Of a stretch of 64,000 bases of DNA, positions 26,213 through 35,239 are shown piece by piece. Made by a program: the position numbers and the translations under genes. Each line of letters begins with the position of its first letter. The stretch's first letter is position 1. Below the pieces are notes generated by a model. It was not told the origin of the DNA. It saw only the letters and a list, made by a program, of their open reading frames with translations, and did no database searches. The stretch spans positions 27,046 to 91,045 of the forward strand of contig DMYD01000016.1 in assembly GCA_003483745.1 (NCBI GenBank). The letters are read 5' to 3'. This DNA is from Roseburia sp. (GTDB lineage: Bacteria; Bacillota; Clostridia; Lachnospirales; Lachnospiraceae).

Positions 26213-26569
26213 ATGAACAGTATCGGGGAATGTATTGTATTTTTACGTGAAGAACGCGACATGAGTCAGAAACATCTTGCTTACACGATCGATATCGCCC
26301 CGACTACCCTATCCCGATATGAAAACAACCTTTATGAACCAAAGGCTGAAATTTTAAACCGGCTCGCAAAAGCCCTTGATACCACTTCTGACTTTCTGAT
26401 CGGACTTACCGATATTTACGAGAAACCAGCAGATGCCAAAAAGCGCAAATCAGAACTCACTGCCGATGAACAGCGTCTCTTAAGTTATTACCGTAAATTA
26501 ACCGACCTGAATCAGGCTCGTTTAAAGGAACGCGCCGAGACGCTGCTTGATCTGCAGGAGAAAAAATGA
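26213..26569 (+). CDS. XRE-family transcriptional regulator
   Basis: The 118-residue protein has an HTH_3 domain (about 8-62, with MSQKHLAYTIDIAPTTLSRYENNLYEP split across the recognition helices) and a C-terminal helical tail rich in Lys/Glu. It should bind DNA as a dimer; targets are unknown. ATG at 26213 follows GGAGAAC. It ends 3 bases before the convergent stop of the pRiA4b/SEC-C gene, so the two transcripts must overlap. It lies directly after element A. Confidence 0.88.
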   Translation: MNSIGECIVFLREERDMSQKHLAYTIDIAPTTLSRYENNLYEPKAEILNRLAKALDTTSDFLIGLTDIYEKPADAKKRKSELTADEQRLLSYYRKLTDLNQARLKERAETLLDLQEKK

Positions 26570-26572
26570 TTT

Positions 26573-28753
26573 TTATTTTCCACAGCACTTTTTATATTTT
26601 TTCCCACTTCCACATGGGCACGGATCATTCCGGCCTATTTTCTTACCTTCCCGCTGATATGGCATATCCATTTCAATACCGGCAAACGGATCCCATTCTT
26701 CTACCCGATTCATATAATAATCACTGATTCCTGCTACCTGTTCTCCGACCATATCGATCAGTGCTTCTACGCTCTCGTCCTCTGTCCGGTCCGCAATTGC
26801 AGCAAACATGGTGTTTGCTTTATTATATTTTCCAGTACCCATATAGGACAAAGCCGTAAGACATTCTAATTCAGCATTTTCTACGGAAAGTCCCTTCCGG
26901 ATCTTTTCTAATGCTTTTGGTCTGTCCGACTCTCTGTTTTCATAAAAAGCCCTGTATATTTCTTCCTGTATTTTTACAGGCATATCTTTTAATGATGTGT
27001 CCTGCGTGATCTCCTCTCGTTCTATATCTGCCGCAAAAACGTCTGTTTCAAATGCATTTTTCCCGGTGATTTTCTCATACTCCATCCTGGAATATCCATG
27101 AAGCATTGGGAGTCCAAGTGTCATGATACCTTCAAGTACAACCTGCCAGATATTCATCCGGTCGTATAAAAGAACTGTTTTTCCAGCCTGTTTCTCATGC
27201 AGTAAGATTGTATCAAATATTTCATCTGCACTGCATCCACTGACTGTTTCATTAAAAATCAGTTCTATCATATCCGAAACATCATCCTGTGACATATCCA
27301 GTGTTTCATCAAGCTCCTGTGCCAAAATCTGCCAGCATTGTCCAAGATCAGCAATATTCGTGGAGACAGAAAGAACTTCTTTTTGTGAAAACTTCTTATA
27401 AGGAAGATCTGTGGCAAACTTTTCCAGTCCCTCAATAATCCGTTCATTATCTACATTTATAAGTGCCGCATAACTTTTCTCGGTATCACTTCTTCGTAAA
27501 GTCTGAAACTGCTTTCCAAAACTGCCATACCAGTACACATACCGAAGGAAATCCCTCTCTGAAAGGTTCATATTCCATACATTTTCAAAAATTTCATGAA
27601 AATCCTTGAGTTCTAACAATATATACGTAAGCAGAAGTTTCATTATTTTTCCGGTAATATCATCAATCTCTTTCCGATACCTTTTCCGGTCTAATGACGT
27701 TATCAAAACAAACCTTTCTTTGAAATCAATAGCAGGAAACACATATGCTGCCTCTGTTTTGGGCGGAACCTGCACATGTAAAAGTCCCAATACGATACCT
27801 TTCATAATTGTATCATAGTCTGCTGTGTATTTTTTATTTTCCACAAAACCGCTTATTTTCTCAAATTCCCGTATATTATTTTCTGTCAGAATATAAAGAT
27901 AATACTCCGGGTGCTTTGTCAGTTCTTCATTGATGGCATCCGCTAATATACCCGGATCTTCCTTTTCATAATCATATGAAAGCTGGAGATACTTGCTGTA
28001 ATCCCTTGTTTCCTGCTCACTCAGTCTGTGAATTAATTCCTTACATGTCCGATGAGGCGGCATTTTACAGATATTTCCTTTCGCCTCTTTATTGCAGAAT
28101 TCTTTCCATGCAGTTACTTCTTTTCGTATGACGGACTGTTTTTTCGCGGCATCGTCCAGATTTTTCAAAAATTTTTCTGCCTGCTCCCTGAAATATTCAT
28201 AAAATTCTTTTTTGTTCTCTTTAAAGGCTTCGATACCTTTCATCATCTGCTCATAATCGTCCGGCATATCTGTTTCCTTAAAATGCATTTTTTCAAGATT
28301 ATGATTGACTGCTTCCATATCGTATTTTTCCGGCTGCATATCTTCATCCCAGTCACCACAGAAATCTTCAATAAAATTGTCTCCCTTTACCTTCAAAATT
28401 GCGGCATGATCTGCTGTATATTCCGGCATCTTTTTTTCAAATATCACCTTGTGCTGCCAGTCATCGCCAAAATCATAGGTATAACGAACCCATTTTTCAT
28501 GCTCTAAAACCGGTCCCACCGGTGTTTTTTTCTCGATCATGAACATACTTTTCACTGCATCTTTTTTACTTTTTACAATTTCAAAACTATTTCCGGGGCT
28601 TTCGAAAATATGCAGATGCATATCCTTCCACCCGAAAATCTCCTGAATCACACAATGCAGATCTGCAAAAGACATTTTTTCAGGTACTACAACTCTCCGC
28701 CATACCGGTGGGTGAGTATCCATGATCATGATTTTTAAAACAATGCCTGACAT
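26573..28753 (-). CDS. pRiA4b ORF-3-like protein with C-terminal SEC-C zinc motif
   Basis: The 726-residue protein starts with a plasmid pRiA4b ORF-3-like domain (about 1-175; IMIMDTHPPVWRRVVVPEKM, then YTYDFGDDWQHKVIFEK). A long helical middle region of unknown fold follows, then a TPR-like stretch (about 610-660) and a SEC-C tail GRNDPCPCGSGKKYKKCC that binds zinc. SEC-C tails occur on SecA and on many uncharacterised proteins. Function is unknown. A fragment of its TPR-like part occurs at 19238-19393. It converges on the XRE regulator with a 3-base gap. Confidence 0.82.
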   Translation of the reverse strand: MSGIVLKIMIMDTHPPVWRRVVVPEKMSFADLHCVIQEIFGWKDMHLHIFESPGNSFEIVKSKKDAVKSMFMIEKKTPVGPVLEHEKWVRYTYDFGDDWQHKVIFEKKMPEYTADHAAILKVKGDNFIEDFCGDWDEDMQPEKYDMEAVNHNLEKMHFKETDMPDDYEQMMKGIEAFKENKKEFYEYFREQAEKFLKNLDDAAKKQSVIRKEVTAWKEFCNKEAKGNICKMPPHRTCKELIHRLSEQETRDYSKYLQLSYDYEKEDPGILADAINEELTKHPEYYLYILTENNIREFEKISGFVENKKYTADYDTIMKGIVLGLLHVQVPPKTEAAYVFPAIDFKERFVLITSLDRKRYRKEIDDITGKIMKLLLTYILLELKDFHEIFENVWNMNLSERDFLRYVYWYGSFGKQFQTLRRSDTEKSYAALINVDNERIIEGLEKFATDLPYKKFSQKEVLSVSTNIADLGQCWQILAQELDETLDMSQDDVSDMIELIFNETVSGCSADEIFDTILLHEKQAGKTVLLYDRMNIWQVVLEGIMTLGLPMLHGYSRMEYEKITGKNAFETDVFAADIEREEITQDTSLKDMPVKIQEEIYRAFYENRESDRPKALEKIRKGLSVENAELECLTALSYMGTGKYNKANTMFAAIADRTEDESVEALIDMVGEQVAGISDYYMNRVEEWDPFAGIEMDMPYQREGKKIGRNDPCPCGSGKKYKKCCGK

Positions 28754-28913
28754 TTTTTGATACCTTCGCTTTCGTTTGCTATTTTATATCTGTGACAATT
28801 ATAACATTTGTCATGCATGTTTTGGAATTTTTTGCTTAATCCCACATATTTTTCCAACCATTTCCTTTTTGTATTTTATTAGACTTTTTGTCGTTCATCA
28901 AATATTTCCCCGC

Positions 28914-29642
28914 TCACTCCATCAGAATTTCCTCCACCGTCACAAACGTATACCCCTCCTTTTTCAGTTCATCAATGATCGCAAATGCCGCTTTCACAGA
29001 AGATTCCGACGCATCGTGAAGCAGAATGATATCATTTTCCCCGACCTTATCGATCACTCTTTTTGCGATCACCCCGGAATTGTCTGTCGCCCAGTCTTTC
29101 GGATCAACGTCCCATAACACCTCGATCATTTTCGTCTCATAATCCAGATTACATTTCCAGCAACCGTACGGCGGTCTTATGTACTCCGGGTATTTCCCGG
29201 TGATATCATAGATGGCAGCATTGGTCTTATCCACCTGCTCGATCGCCGCTGCATCGGAAAGGTTGCTTAAGTTGACATGCTCGTAAGAATGCGTGCCGAT
29301 CAGATGACCGGAATCAGAAATATCTTTGACGATATCAGGATATTTTTCAACCTCTTTTCCCAGCAAAAAAAACGTGGCATTGACACCACGTTCTTTTAAC
29401 CCCGAAAGAAGTTCTTCTGTATAATCCGGATTCGGTCCGTCATCAAAAGTGATCGCCACCTTTTTTTCTGCGATATCTTCCAGTGCCGCAAAAGAAACGG
29501 TTTCTGCCGCCTTTCCATGATTTCCGCCCCACTGACAGACTGCTGCAGCAAAAATAACTGCGGCGATCAAAACATCTTTCGGATAGCTATATATTTTTTT
29601 ATTATGAACCTCTCTCATAAATAAAAGCAATTTTTCTATCAC
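28914..29642 (-). CDS. Polysaccharide deacetylase (NodB homology domain)
   Basis: The 242-residue protein has an N-terminal membrane anchor (about 22-40) and a NodB domain (about 55-240). The catalytic motifs are TFDDGPNPDYT (catalytic Asp and metal Asp), HSYEH (metal histidines, within GTHSYEHVNLS), RPPYGCW, DWATDN and LLHD. It should remove acetyl groups from peptidoglycan or an extracellular glycan at the cell surface. The start at 29642 is GTG, following AGGGGC. It may be a sporulation-type deacetylase, but nothing here proves that. It is 88 bases downstream of the ABC-2 permease gene. Confidence 0.9.
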   Translation of the reverse strand: MIEKLLLFMREVHNKKIYSYPKDVLIAAVIFAAAVCQWGGNHGKAAETVSFAALEDIAEKKVAITFDDGPNPDYTEELLSGLKERGVNATFFLLGKEVEKYPDIVKDISDSGHLIGTHSYEHVNLSNLSDAAAIEQVDKTNAAIYDITGKYPEYIRPPYGCWKCNLDYETKMIEVLWDVDPKDWATDNSGVIAKRVIDKVGENDIILLHDASESSVKAAFAIIDELKKEGYTFVTVEEILME

Positions 29643-29730
29643 AACGCCCCTGAACCGTTTGCTTTTCTCTTATTTGTAATATATGACTGGTGTTGTGGAT
29701 TTTATACTTTTATTTAAGATTCGCTTCCAC

Positions 29731-30936
29731 TCAACTATACATAATCTTCTCGCTGTCAAAAATCTTCGCAAGCCCTGCTGTCATAACCAGCGCATACAAA
29801 AGATTTGCCGCGATCGTCACCACAAAATTGACCGGCACCAGATCAAAGGAAAAAATTCCATTCATGCACTGCACACTGTTATAAAACGGAATCAAATACC
29901 AGTAAAACTCCTTCGGCGCACCGTCCCCGAACATCGTCGAAACTCCGATCAGCATGACAACGATCATAAGTGGTGAAACCATCGTCCCTGCCTCTTTGAC
30001 ACTCTTTGCCAGACCAGACATGAGTGAGATTGCTCCAATAATAACCAGAACGGTACTTAAAATCACAAATAATAGCAGCACATAATCTGTTCCGCTGTAA
30101 ACTGCAGCACTCATCGCACCCGTCATACTGTCATCCTCAAGTGCCGCACCGCCCATCAGGTTTGGAAGTGCGAGCATCGTGCCGATAAAGCTGGAAACCC
30201 CGCCCAAAAGTCCGATGACACTCAGACTTAAAACTTTTCCGACGGCAAGCTCACTGCGTTTCATCGGCGTGACAAGAAGCGTTGCGATCGTCCCACGCTC
30301 CTTTTCCCCGACAATGGATTCCGGCGCAACCGCCATACAGCCACTGAACAAAAATGACATCAAAAGCATTGGCAGCAGCATGGAAAAAAGCTGTGCGGAA
30401 GTATCTTTTTCCGTTGCGGCATCATATTTTTCTCCATCTTCCGCATTGATATCAAACTTATTTGCCAGAGAAGATTCATAATCATCAAAAATCTGACACA
30501 TCTGATTGTAAATTGTTGACGATTCTGTCGAAACCGAATTATAGTACATCTTTATATCCGGAGCTGCCTGCGTTGTATCTAACGGATCATATGCAGCAAC
30601 AGCCGCATCAAAATCTGATGGAAATACCATCAAAAGATCTGCTTCCTCTGCCTCGATCTTTTCTAAGACATCGGACTCTGTTTCTGCTGAAATTTCCGTC
30701 ACTTCCAAATCAGATTCTGTCTTTAAATAAGAAAATGACTCCGGCAGATCCACCGTATAGATCTGATACACATAATCCTCAGAAGCTGCAAACTGCTTCA
30801 TGATTCCCTGTCCAAGGAGTGTATACAGAATGTAGATCATCAATCCCGGCATCAAAATCGTGGTGAATACCAGTCTTCTATCTCCAAAAAAGCGGGCGAA
30901 CTCTTTTTTCATGATTGCAATCATTTTTTTACTCAT
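29731..30936 (-). CDS. ABC-2 type exporter permease, NatB-like
   Basis: The 401-residue membrane protein has one N-terminal membrane helix (about 22-42), a large extracytoplasmic segment (about 45-185) and about five further helices, as in NatB/YhaP-type ABC-2 permeases. The stretch VGEKERGTIATLLVTPMKRSE, split by family convention into VGEKERGTI and TLLVTP, is typical. Its start overlaps the ATPase stop by 4 bases (ATGA). With the ATPase it should form an exporter; Na+ or a drug/peptide are possible substrates. Confidence 0.88.
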   Translation of the reverse strand: MSKKMIAIMKKEFARFFGDRRLVFTTILMPGLMIYILYTLLGQGIMKQFAASEDYVYQIYTVDLPESFSYLKTESDLEVTEISAETESDVLEKIEAEEADLLMVFPSDFDAAVAAYDPLDTTQAAPDIKMYYNSVSTESSTIYNQMCQIFDDYESSLANKFDINAEDGEKYDAATEKDTSAQLFSMLLPMLLMSFLFSGCMAVAPESIVGEKERGTIATLLVTPMKRSELAVGKVLSLSVIGLLGGVSSFIGTMLALPNLMGGAALEDDSMTGAMSAAVYSGTDYVLLLFVILSTVLVIIGAISLMSGLAKSVKEAGTMVSPLMIVVMLIGVSTMFGDGAPKEFYWYLIPFYNSVQCMNGIFSFDLVPVNFVVTIAANLLYALVMTAGLAKIFDSEKIMYS

Positions 30937-31709
30937 ACTATCTCACCTGCCGTTTCCCGATAGATTTCAAAGAACTTATCCTCAAGTGGCATTTCCGCCG
31001 TCACATTAGAAAGCGTATCGCACAAAACCATTTTCCCATTGATAATGATGCCGACACGGTCACAGATTTTCTCGATCAATGAAAAAATATGTGTCGATAC
31101 AATAATGGTTTTTCCCTCTGCCTTAAGCTCCTGCAGAAAATCAGTCACAACCTTTGCCGTGATAACATCAAGTCCGTTTGTCGGCTCATCAAAAATGATG
31201 ATCTGTGGATCATGCACTAAAGAAATGATCAGTGAAACTTTCTGCTTCATGCCGGTCGATAAATTTGTAACCTTCACTTCCGCAAACTCATCCACACCAA
31301 ATTTCTGAAACAAAATACGTTTACGCTCATCCCGTTCTGCCGGATCAACACCATATAATTCAGAGAAAAAATCAAACAGATAATTCGGAGTAAAAAATTC
31401 TTCCAGCTTTAACTCGCTCGTTAAGAACCCAATCTTTTTTCGCACACCATTAGGATCTGTCACAATACTGCTGCCATCGATCCATGCATCACCTTTATCC
31501 GGTCTGATCAATGTAGCTAACATACGAAGCGTTGTTGTTTTTCCTGCCCCATTTGGTCCCAGCAGTCCAAAAACTTCCCCGCGATAAGTACAAAAACTGA
31601 GGTCATCCACCGCAACCTTGACTTTTTCTTTTGTCTTTTCCAGTTTCTGCTGTTTTTTCGACAGGTGAAATGTCTTAGACAATCCACTGACCGTCAATAA
31701 TTCTTCCAT
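30933..31709 (-). CDS. ABC exporter ATP-binding protein, NatA-like
   Basis: The 258-residue ATPase has Walker A LLGPNGAGKTTTLR, Q-loop region, signature LSTGMKQKVSLI, Walker B IIIFDEPTNGLD and the switch His in VSTHIF. It powers the adjacent ABC-2 permease. The start at 31709 has GGAGAGGG. It lies about 60 bases after the DUF4190 gene, probably in one transcript with glf and the glycosyltransferase. Confidence 0.92.
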   Translation of the reverse strand: MEELLTVSGLSKTFHLSKKQQKLEKTKEKVKVAVDDLSFCTYRGEVFGLLGPNGAGKTTTLRMLATLIRPDKGDAWIDGSSIVTDPNGVRKKIGFLTSELKLEEFFTPNYLFDFFSELYGVDPAERDERKRILFQKFGVDEFAEVKVTNLSTGMKQKVSLIISLVHDPQIIIFDEPTNGLDVITAKVVTDFLQELKAEGKTIIVSTHIFSLIEKICDRVGIIINGKMVLCDTLSNVTAEMPLEDKFFEIYRETAGEIV

Positions 31710-31770
31710 AACCCTCTCCATTCCAAAAACATTACATCATTCTGTCATCGTACGACTCATTCAAAATTCT

Positions 31771-32418
31771 TTAAATCGTCCCGTCATCCATGCTATCTTC
31801 AATATCATCATAGATGTCATCGTAAATATGATTGTAGATATCATTATAGTTGCTATAAGAACCAAATCCTGCAAAAAAAATCAGGATATACAGAATAATC
31901 GATACTACAAAACCGATTCCACCTGTGATCAGACCAACGATCGCCATTCCTTTTTTATTACCTTTTACCAGTTGTAAAATACCAAAAATGATTGCAAGGA
32001 TACCGGTAATCCAGCTGATACAGGTACAAAACATCAAAGCAGTAATAATTCCAAGCACTAACGACGCAATACCAAAGCCTTCACTTTCCGACTTGTTACT
32101 TTCATGCTGATAACCGACCTTACTATTTGGCTGTCCGTAACCATAATCCGTACCACCATTTGACTGTCCGTAACCATAATCCGTACCACCATTTGACTGT
32201 CCGTAATTATAATCCGTACCACCATTTGACTGTCCGTAATTATAATCTGTACCGCCGTTTCCATATGACGTATTTGTATAATACGGATTGTCTGTCATAT
32301 TCTTCTCCAGATTTATCTTTTGCGTATCATCAGCCGTATTCTTCTCCAGATTCACAGGATTCCCCTGATTTACATTCTGGTCATTAGTTCCATAATTCCA
32401 GTTATTTTCTTCACTCAT
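31771..32418 (-). CDS. DUF4190 membrane protein with Tyr/Gly/Asn-rich repeat tail
   Basis: The 215-residue protein has a disordered N-terminal half of about 110 residues with four 11-residue repeats (GGTDYNYGQSN type, residues 55-98). A DUF4190 domain (about 118-190) with two membrane helices and the small GMAIVGLITGGIG motif follows, then an acidic tail rich in Asp/Tyr/Ile. Topology suggests a two-helix protein with both termini cytoplasmic. Function is unknown. It is located 16 bases after the glycosyltransferase. Confidence 0.82.
   Translation of the reverse strand: MSEENNWNYGTNDQNVNQGNPVNLEKNTADDTQKINLEKNMTDNPYYTNTSYGNGGTDYNYGQSNGGTDYNYGQSNGGTDYGYGQSNGGTDYGYGQPNSKVGYQHESNKSESEGFGIASLVLGIITALMFCTCISWITGILAIIFGILQLVKGNKKGMAIVGLITGGIGFVVSIILYILIFFAGFGSYSNYNDIYNHIYDDIYDDIEDSMDDGTI
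32125..32256 (-). repeat. 33-bp coding tandem repeat (four units)
   Basis: Four nearly identical 33-base units encode the 11-residue GGTDY(N/G)YGQSN repeats. Two units encode NYG and two GYG, with silent and conservative changes. The spacing is continuous, with no spacers, so it is not a CRISPR. Confidence 0.85.
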
Positions 32419-32434
32419 ATTCTTTTGTTACCTC

Positions 32435-33448
32435 TTAATTAAATCCAACCACTTTCTGTGATAAACGATATGCAGCAACAGAAATCTTTCTGCCTCCCTT
32501 GCCTGGCAGGTTCATTGCATTTCCCATGATTCCGGCGCGCAAATGATGGAATAACCGTATATCATGATCTTTAATATACTTCCAGAGTTCACGTTTTTTC
32601 AGAAGATTTTCCTCCGTACCGGAGCGTATCAGCATGATCGTGGAAATGACTGTGATAATCTCTAAATAATTGAACATGTAATGGCGCAGTTTGCGGTTTG
32701 GAATCTTCCAAAGATCAAACTCATCCACCATGATCTTGTTTACCCTGATCTGCTGATCAATGCGGCTGATCATCACTTTCTCATTGACTGACTGATCATC
32801 CCTGCCGATAAAGTAACGGTAAAAATCCACATCCATATAATACAGTGTCTTTACACTTGGCAATGGTTTGTACACATAAATATTATCCACATAAAATGTG
32901 TGCTTCGGCAGCTCTAATCCACATTCCCGCAACAGTTTTGTACGGTAAATCACAGAATGCATCAAGATATACTGGCCTTTCCGGAAACGCGACACATCAT
33001 TCCAGGTAAAAATCTGATCCTTTGGCAGATTCGTGTAATGCATTACCTTTTTATGACGTACACCTTCTTTTTCATACACATAATTTGCAATAAACATATC
33101 CAGTGTCTGATTGCCGCCAGTCAGTTCACGAAGCTTATCTAAAATCTTCTTGTATGACTCTGCATCTACCCAGTCATCACTGTCTACCACTTTAAAATAA
33201 AGTCCTGTCGCATTACGGATTCCCGTATTGACTGCCTCCCCATGTCCTCCATTCACCTGATGGATTGCACGTATGATTCCCGGATATTTTTTCTCGTAAG
33301 CATCTGCAATTTCACCGGTACTGTCTTTTGATCCATCATCAATGATCAGGATCTCAACATCATCACCTCCCGGAAGCAATGATTTGATACAGTTTTCCAT
33401 GTAATCCTGTGAATTATAACACGGAATCGCAAACGTCAGTAATTTCAT
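32435..33448 (-). CDS. Family 2 glycosyltransferase
   Basis: The 337-residue protein has a GT-A fold typical of GT2. It begins LLTFAIPCYNSQDYMENC, then LIIDDGSKDST, the KVVDSDDWVD motif (metal-binding DxD-like) and a C-terminal helical part. It transfers a sugar from a nucleotide donor to a glycan or lipid acceptor. The start at 33448 has GGAGG 8 bases upstream, a better choice than a TTG 15 bases earlier. It follows glf by 15 bases, so the donor may be UDP-galactofuranose; that is inference. Confidence 0.9.
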   Translation of the reverse strand: MKLLTFAIPCYNSQDYMENCIKSLLPGGDDVEILIIDDGSKDSTGEIADAYEKKYPGIIRAIHQVNGGHGEAVNTGIRNATGLYFKVVDSDDWVDAESYKKILDKLRELTGGNQTLDMFIANYVYEKEGVRHKKVMHYTNLPKDQIFTWNDVSRFRKGQYILMHSVIYRTKLLRECGLELPKHTFYVDNIYVYKPLPSVKTLYYMDVDFYRYFIGRDDQSVNEKVMISRIDQQIRVNKIMVDEFDLWKIPNRKLRHYMFNYLEIITVISTIMLIRSGTEENLLKKRELWKYIKDHDIRLFHHLRAGIMGNAMNLPGKGGRKISVAAYRLSQKVVGFN

Positions 33449-33463
33449 ATATGAATCCTCCAA

Positions 33464-34627
33464 TTATCTTTTCGTATTTTCTGCCATGATTGCATCGGCG
33501 AGTTCCATAGCTTTTTTCGTCATCGCATCAATATTATAATATTTGTATTCTGCCAGCCGTCCAAGCAGATAAAAATGAGATAATCCACTTGCAAGTGCAT
33601 GATATTTTTCATACAGTTCCTGATTTTTCGGCTCTAAAATCGCATAATAAGGGATTTCCCCCTCTGCTCCCGTATAGGCAAATGGGTACTCTTTCACGAT
33701 TGTGGTTCCATCCGTGTCTTTTTGTCCGGTCAGATATTTAAACTCTGTAATTCTTGTAAAATCTTCGCTGACCGTATAATTGACTACGCTGTGCCCCTGA
33801 TAAGATTCTTCGTCATAATGTTCAAAATCAAATCTTAAGGAACGGTATGGAAGTCTTCCAAACTGACAGTCAAAAAGTTCATCCAATGCACCTGTATAGA
33901 TAACTTCTCCGTCAAATGGTTTTCCATCAAAATAAATCTGATTTTTCTCAAACCGTAAGCGTTCTTTACAGTCAACGCCTGTCTCAACTGTGATATTCTC
34001 ATGATCCAGCATGTGCTCAAACATCGGTGTAAACCCATCCTTTGGTACTCCCTGATATTTATCCTGGAAATAACGGTTATCATAGGAAACCAGCACCGGA
34101 ACTCGTCCTGTTACTTCCGGACTGATATCCTCCGGTTTTTGTCCCCACTGCTTCATTGTATATTTTAAAAATACATTTTCATATACAAACTGTGCGATCT
34201 CACGAATATCAGGATCATCATTTTCACGTAATTTCATGATCGGTACACGGCTTCCCTCACCGTATGCAGCGATCAGTTTCTGCTCTAAGGCATCCGCCTT
34301 TTCCTTTTCATATACCATATGAAGTGTATTTAAATTAAATGGAACCGGGATCAGACGATCTCCAACCTTTGCTACCACCTCATGCCCAAATGCATACCAG
34401 TCCGTAAATCTTGACAGATACTGATACACTTCCTCAATTCCTGTATGAAAAATATGTGGTCCGTAATTATGTATTAATATTCCATGTGCATCCGGCTCAT
34501 CATAACAGTTGCCTCCGATATGACTGCGTCTCTCCAAAACCAGCACTTTCTTTCCGGCTTCTTCCGCAAGTTTTCTCGCACTGACAGCACCTGCAATTCC
34601 TGCGCCGATCACGATACAATCGTACAT
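33464..34627 (-). CDS. glf: UDP-galactopyranose mutase
   Basis: The 387-residue flavoenzyme converts UDP-galactopyranose to UDP-galactofuranose. The FAD motif GAGIAGAVSARKLAEE lies at 8-23, with RRSHIGGNCYDE, the HNYGPHIFHT active-site stretch and RITEFKYLTGQ later. It supplies galactofuranose for surface glycans and is followed by a glycosyltransferase. The ATG at 34627 is preceded by a Shine-Dalgarno-duplicating repeat. It appears to lead the operon glf-GT2-DUF4190-ABC exporter. Confidence 0.96.
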   Translation of the reverse strand: MYDCIVIGAGIAGAVSARKLAEEAGKKVLVLERRSHIGGNCYDEPDAHGILIHNYGPHIFHTGIEEVYQYLSRFTDWYAFGHEVVAKVGDRLIPVPFNLNTLHMVYEKEKADALEQKLIAAYGEGSRVPIMKLRENDDPDIREIAQFVYENVFLKYTMKQWGQKPEDISPEVTGRVPVLVSYDNRYFQDKYQGVPKDGFTPMFEHMLDHENITVETGVDCKERLRFEKNQIYFDGKPFDGEVIYTGALDELFDCQFGRLPYRSLRFDFEHYDEESYQGHSVVNYTVSEDFTRITEFKYLTGQKDTDGTTIVKEYPFAYTGAEGEIPYYAILEPKNQELYEKYHALASGLSHFYLLGRLAEYKYYNIDAMTKKAMELADAIMAENTKR

Positions 34628-34720
34628 GTAATCCTCCTTGTTTTACGAAGGAAAATCTAATTTTACAATGTAAAATTTGTCCTCTGACGAGGAGAGGATT
34701 TTCCTCTTCGTTTTCCTTCT
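34628..34720 (-). repeat. Shine-Dalgarno-duplicating repeat, copy before glf
   Basis: On the minus strand AAAACGAAGAGGAAAATCCT is followed about 70 bases later by AAAACAAGGAGGATTAC and the ATG. The middle contains ATCCTCTCCTCG as in the 3.2 kb copy, plus an added AT-rich palindrome, ATTTTACATTGTAAAAT. The distal site has decayed (GAAGAGG). Confidence 0.7.
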
Positions 34721-34740
34721 TATTAAAATTTTTCGGTTTT

Positions 34741-34904
34741 TATGTAATGTCATTGTGAAAAATTGATAACTAAATAAGAAAGTGCTGGGGAGCCGCCGGT
34801 CCTTAGCGACCGTATTTTGGTCGCTTAGTACCGCTGCGAGCGACAGGCAGCGAAAGCGTGCTTTCGTTTTAGTTATCAATTTTTCACAACACTGCATTAC
34901 CATA
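34741..34904. repeat. Hairpin element with long inverted termini
   Basis: Perfect 22-bp inverted arms (34753-34774 and 34868-34889), extended outward imperfectly to about 34 bp, enclose about 90 bases. The interior has two hairpins, AGCGACC/GGTCGCT (34805-34826) and CGAAAGC/GCTTTCG (34851-34866). No coding potential is seen. Size and structure fit a miniature inverted-repeat element or a structured RNA. It lies in the 612-bp gap between glf and mutY. Confidence 0.75.
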
Positions 34905-35107
34905 GCCATTCTATTATACACATTTTCCTACCGCAAACCAATCAAATTTTTCTTTAGATATTCTTAATTTCTGCCAAAGTATAAAGTTGTTCATATTTTA
35001 TTTACATAATACTCACAAACCGGGCATACGGCGGTCACAATTCACCGATATACTAAATTCAAAGTTAAGGCAACAAGTTAAAATTTTTCATAGAATTTTT
35101 TTTCATA

Positions 35108-35231
35108 CCTGACGTAAGTCAGGCAGCCTTGCTTATCCGATAAGCAAGGTTCCTCCCAGCAAATAGTGAATTATTTCACTTTTCATACACACTCTTTTTC
35201 ATAATGAATAGCCGGTGCAGCTGCACCGGCT
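35108..35231. other. Cluster of short perfect hairpins upstream of glf and downstream of mutY
   Basis: Four palindromes follow one another: CCTGAC-GTAA-GTCAGG (35108-35123), CCTTGCTTATC with GATAAGCAAGG (35127-35149), AGTGAA-TTAT-TTCACT (35165-35180) and the 22-bp GC-rich AGCCGGTGCAG/CTGCACCGGCT (35210-35231). The last is 9 bases past the mutY stop and probably acts as its 3' end structure. The stretch 34905-35107 shows nothing recognisable. Confidence 0.55.
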
Positions 35232-35239
35232 CCCTCTTT

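Noticed and set aside
25963..26250. Plus-strand frame of 95 codons running into the XRE gene
   Set aside because: It crosses palindromic element A, which repeats in non-coding places, and has no supporting signals.
32125..32256. 33-bp repeats considered as CRISPR
   Set aside because: The units are contiguous without spacers, in frame, and encode an 11-residue protein repeat.
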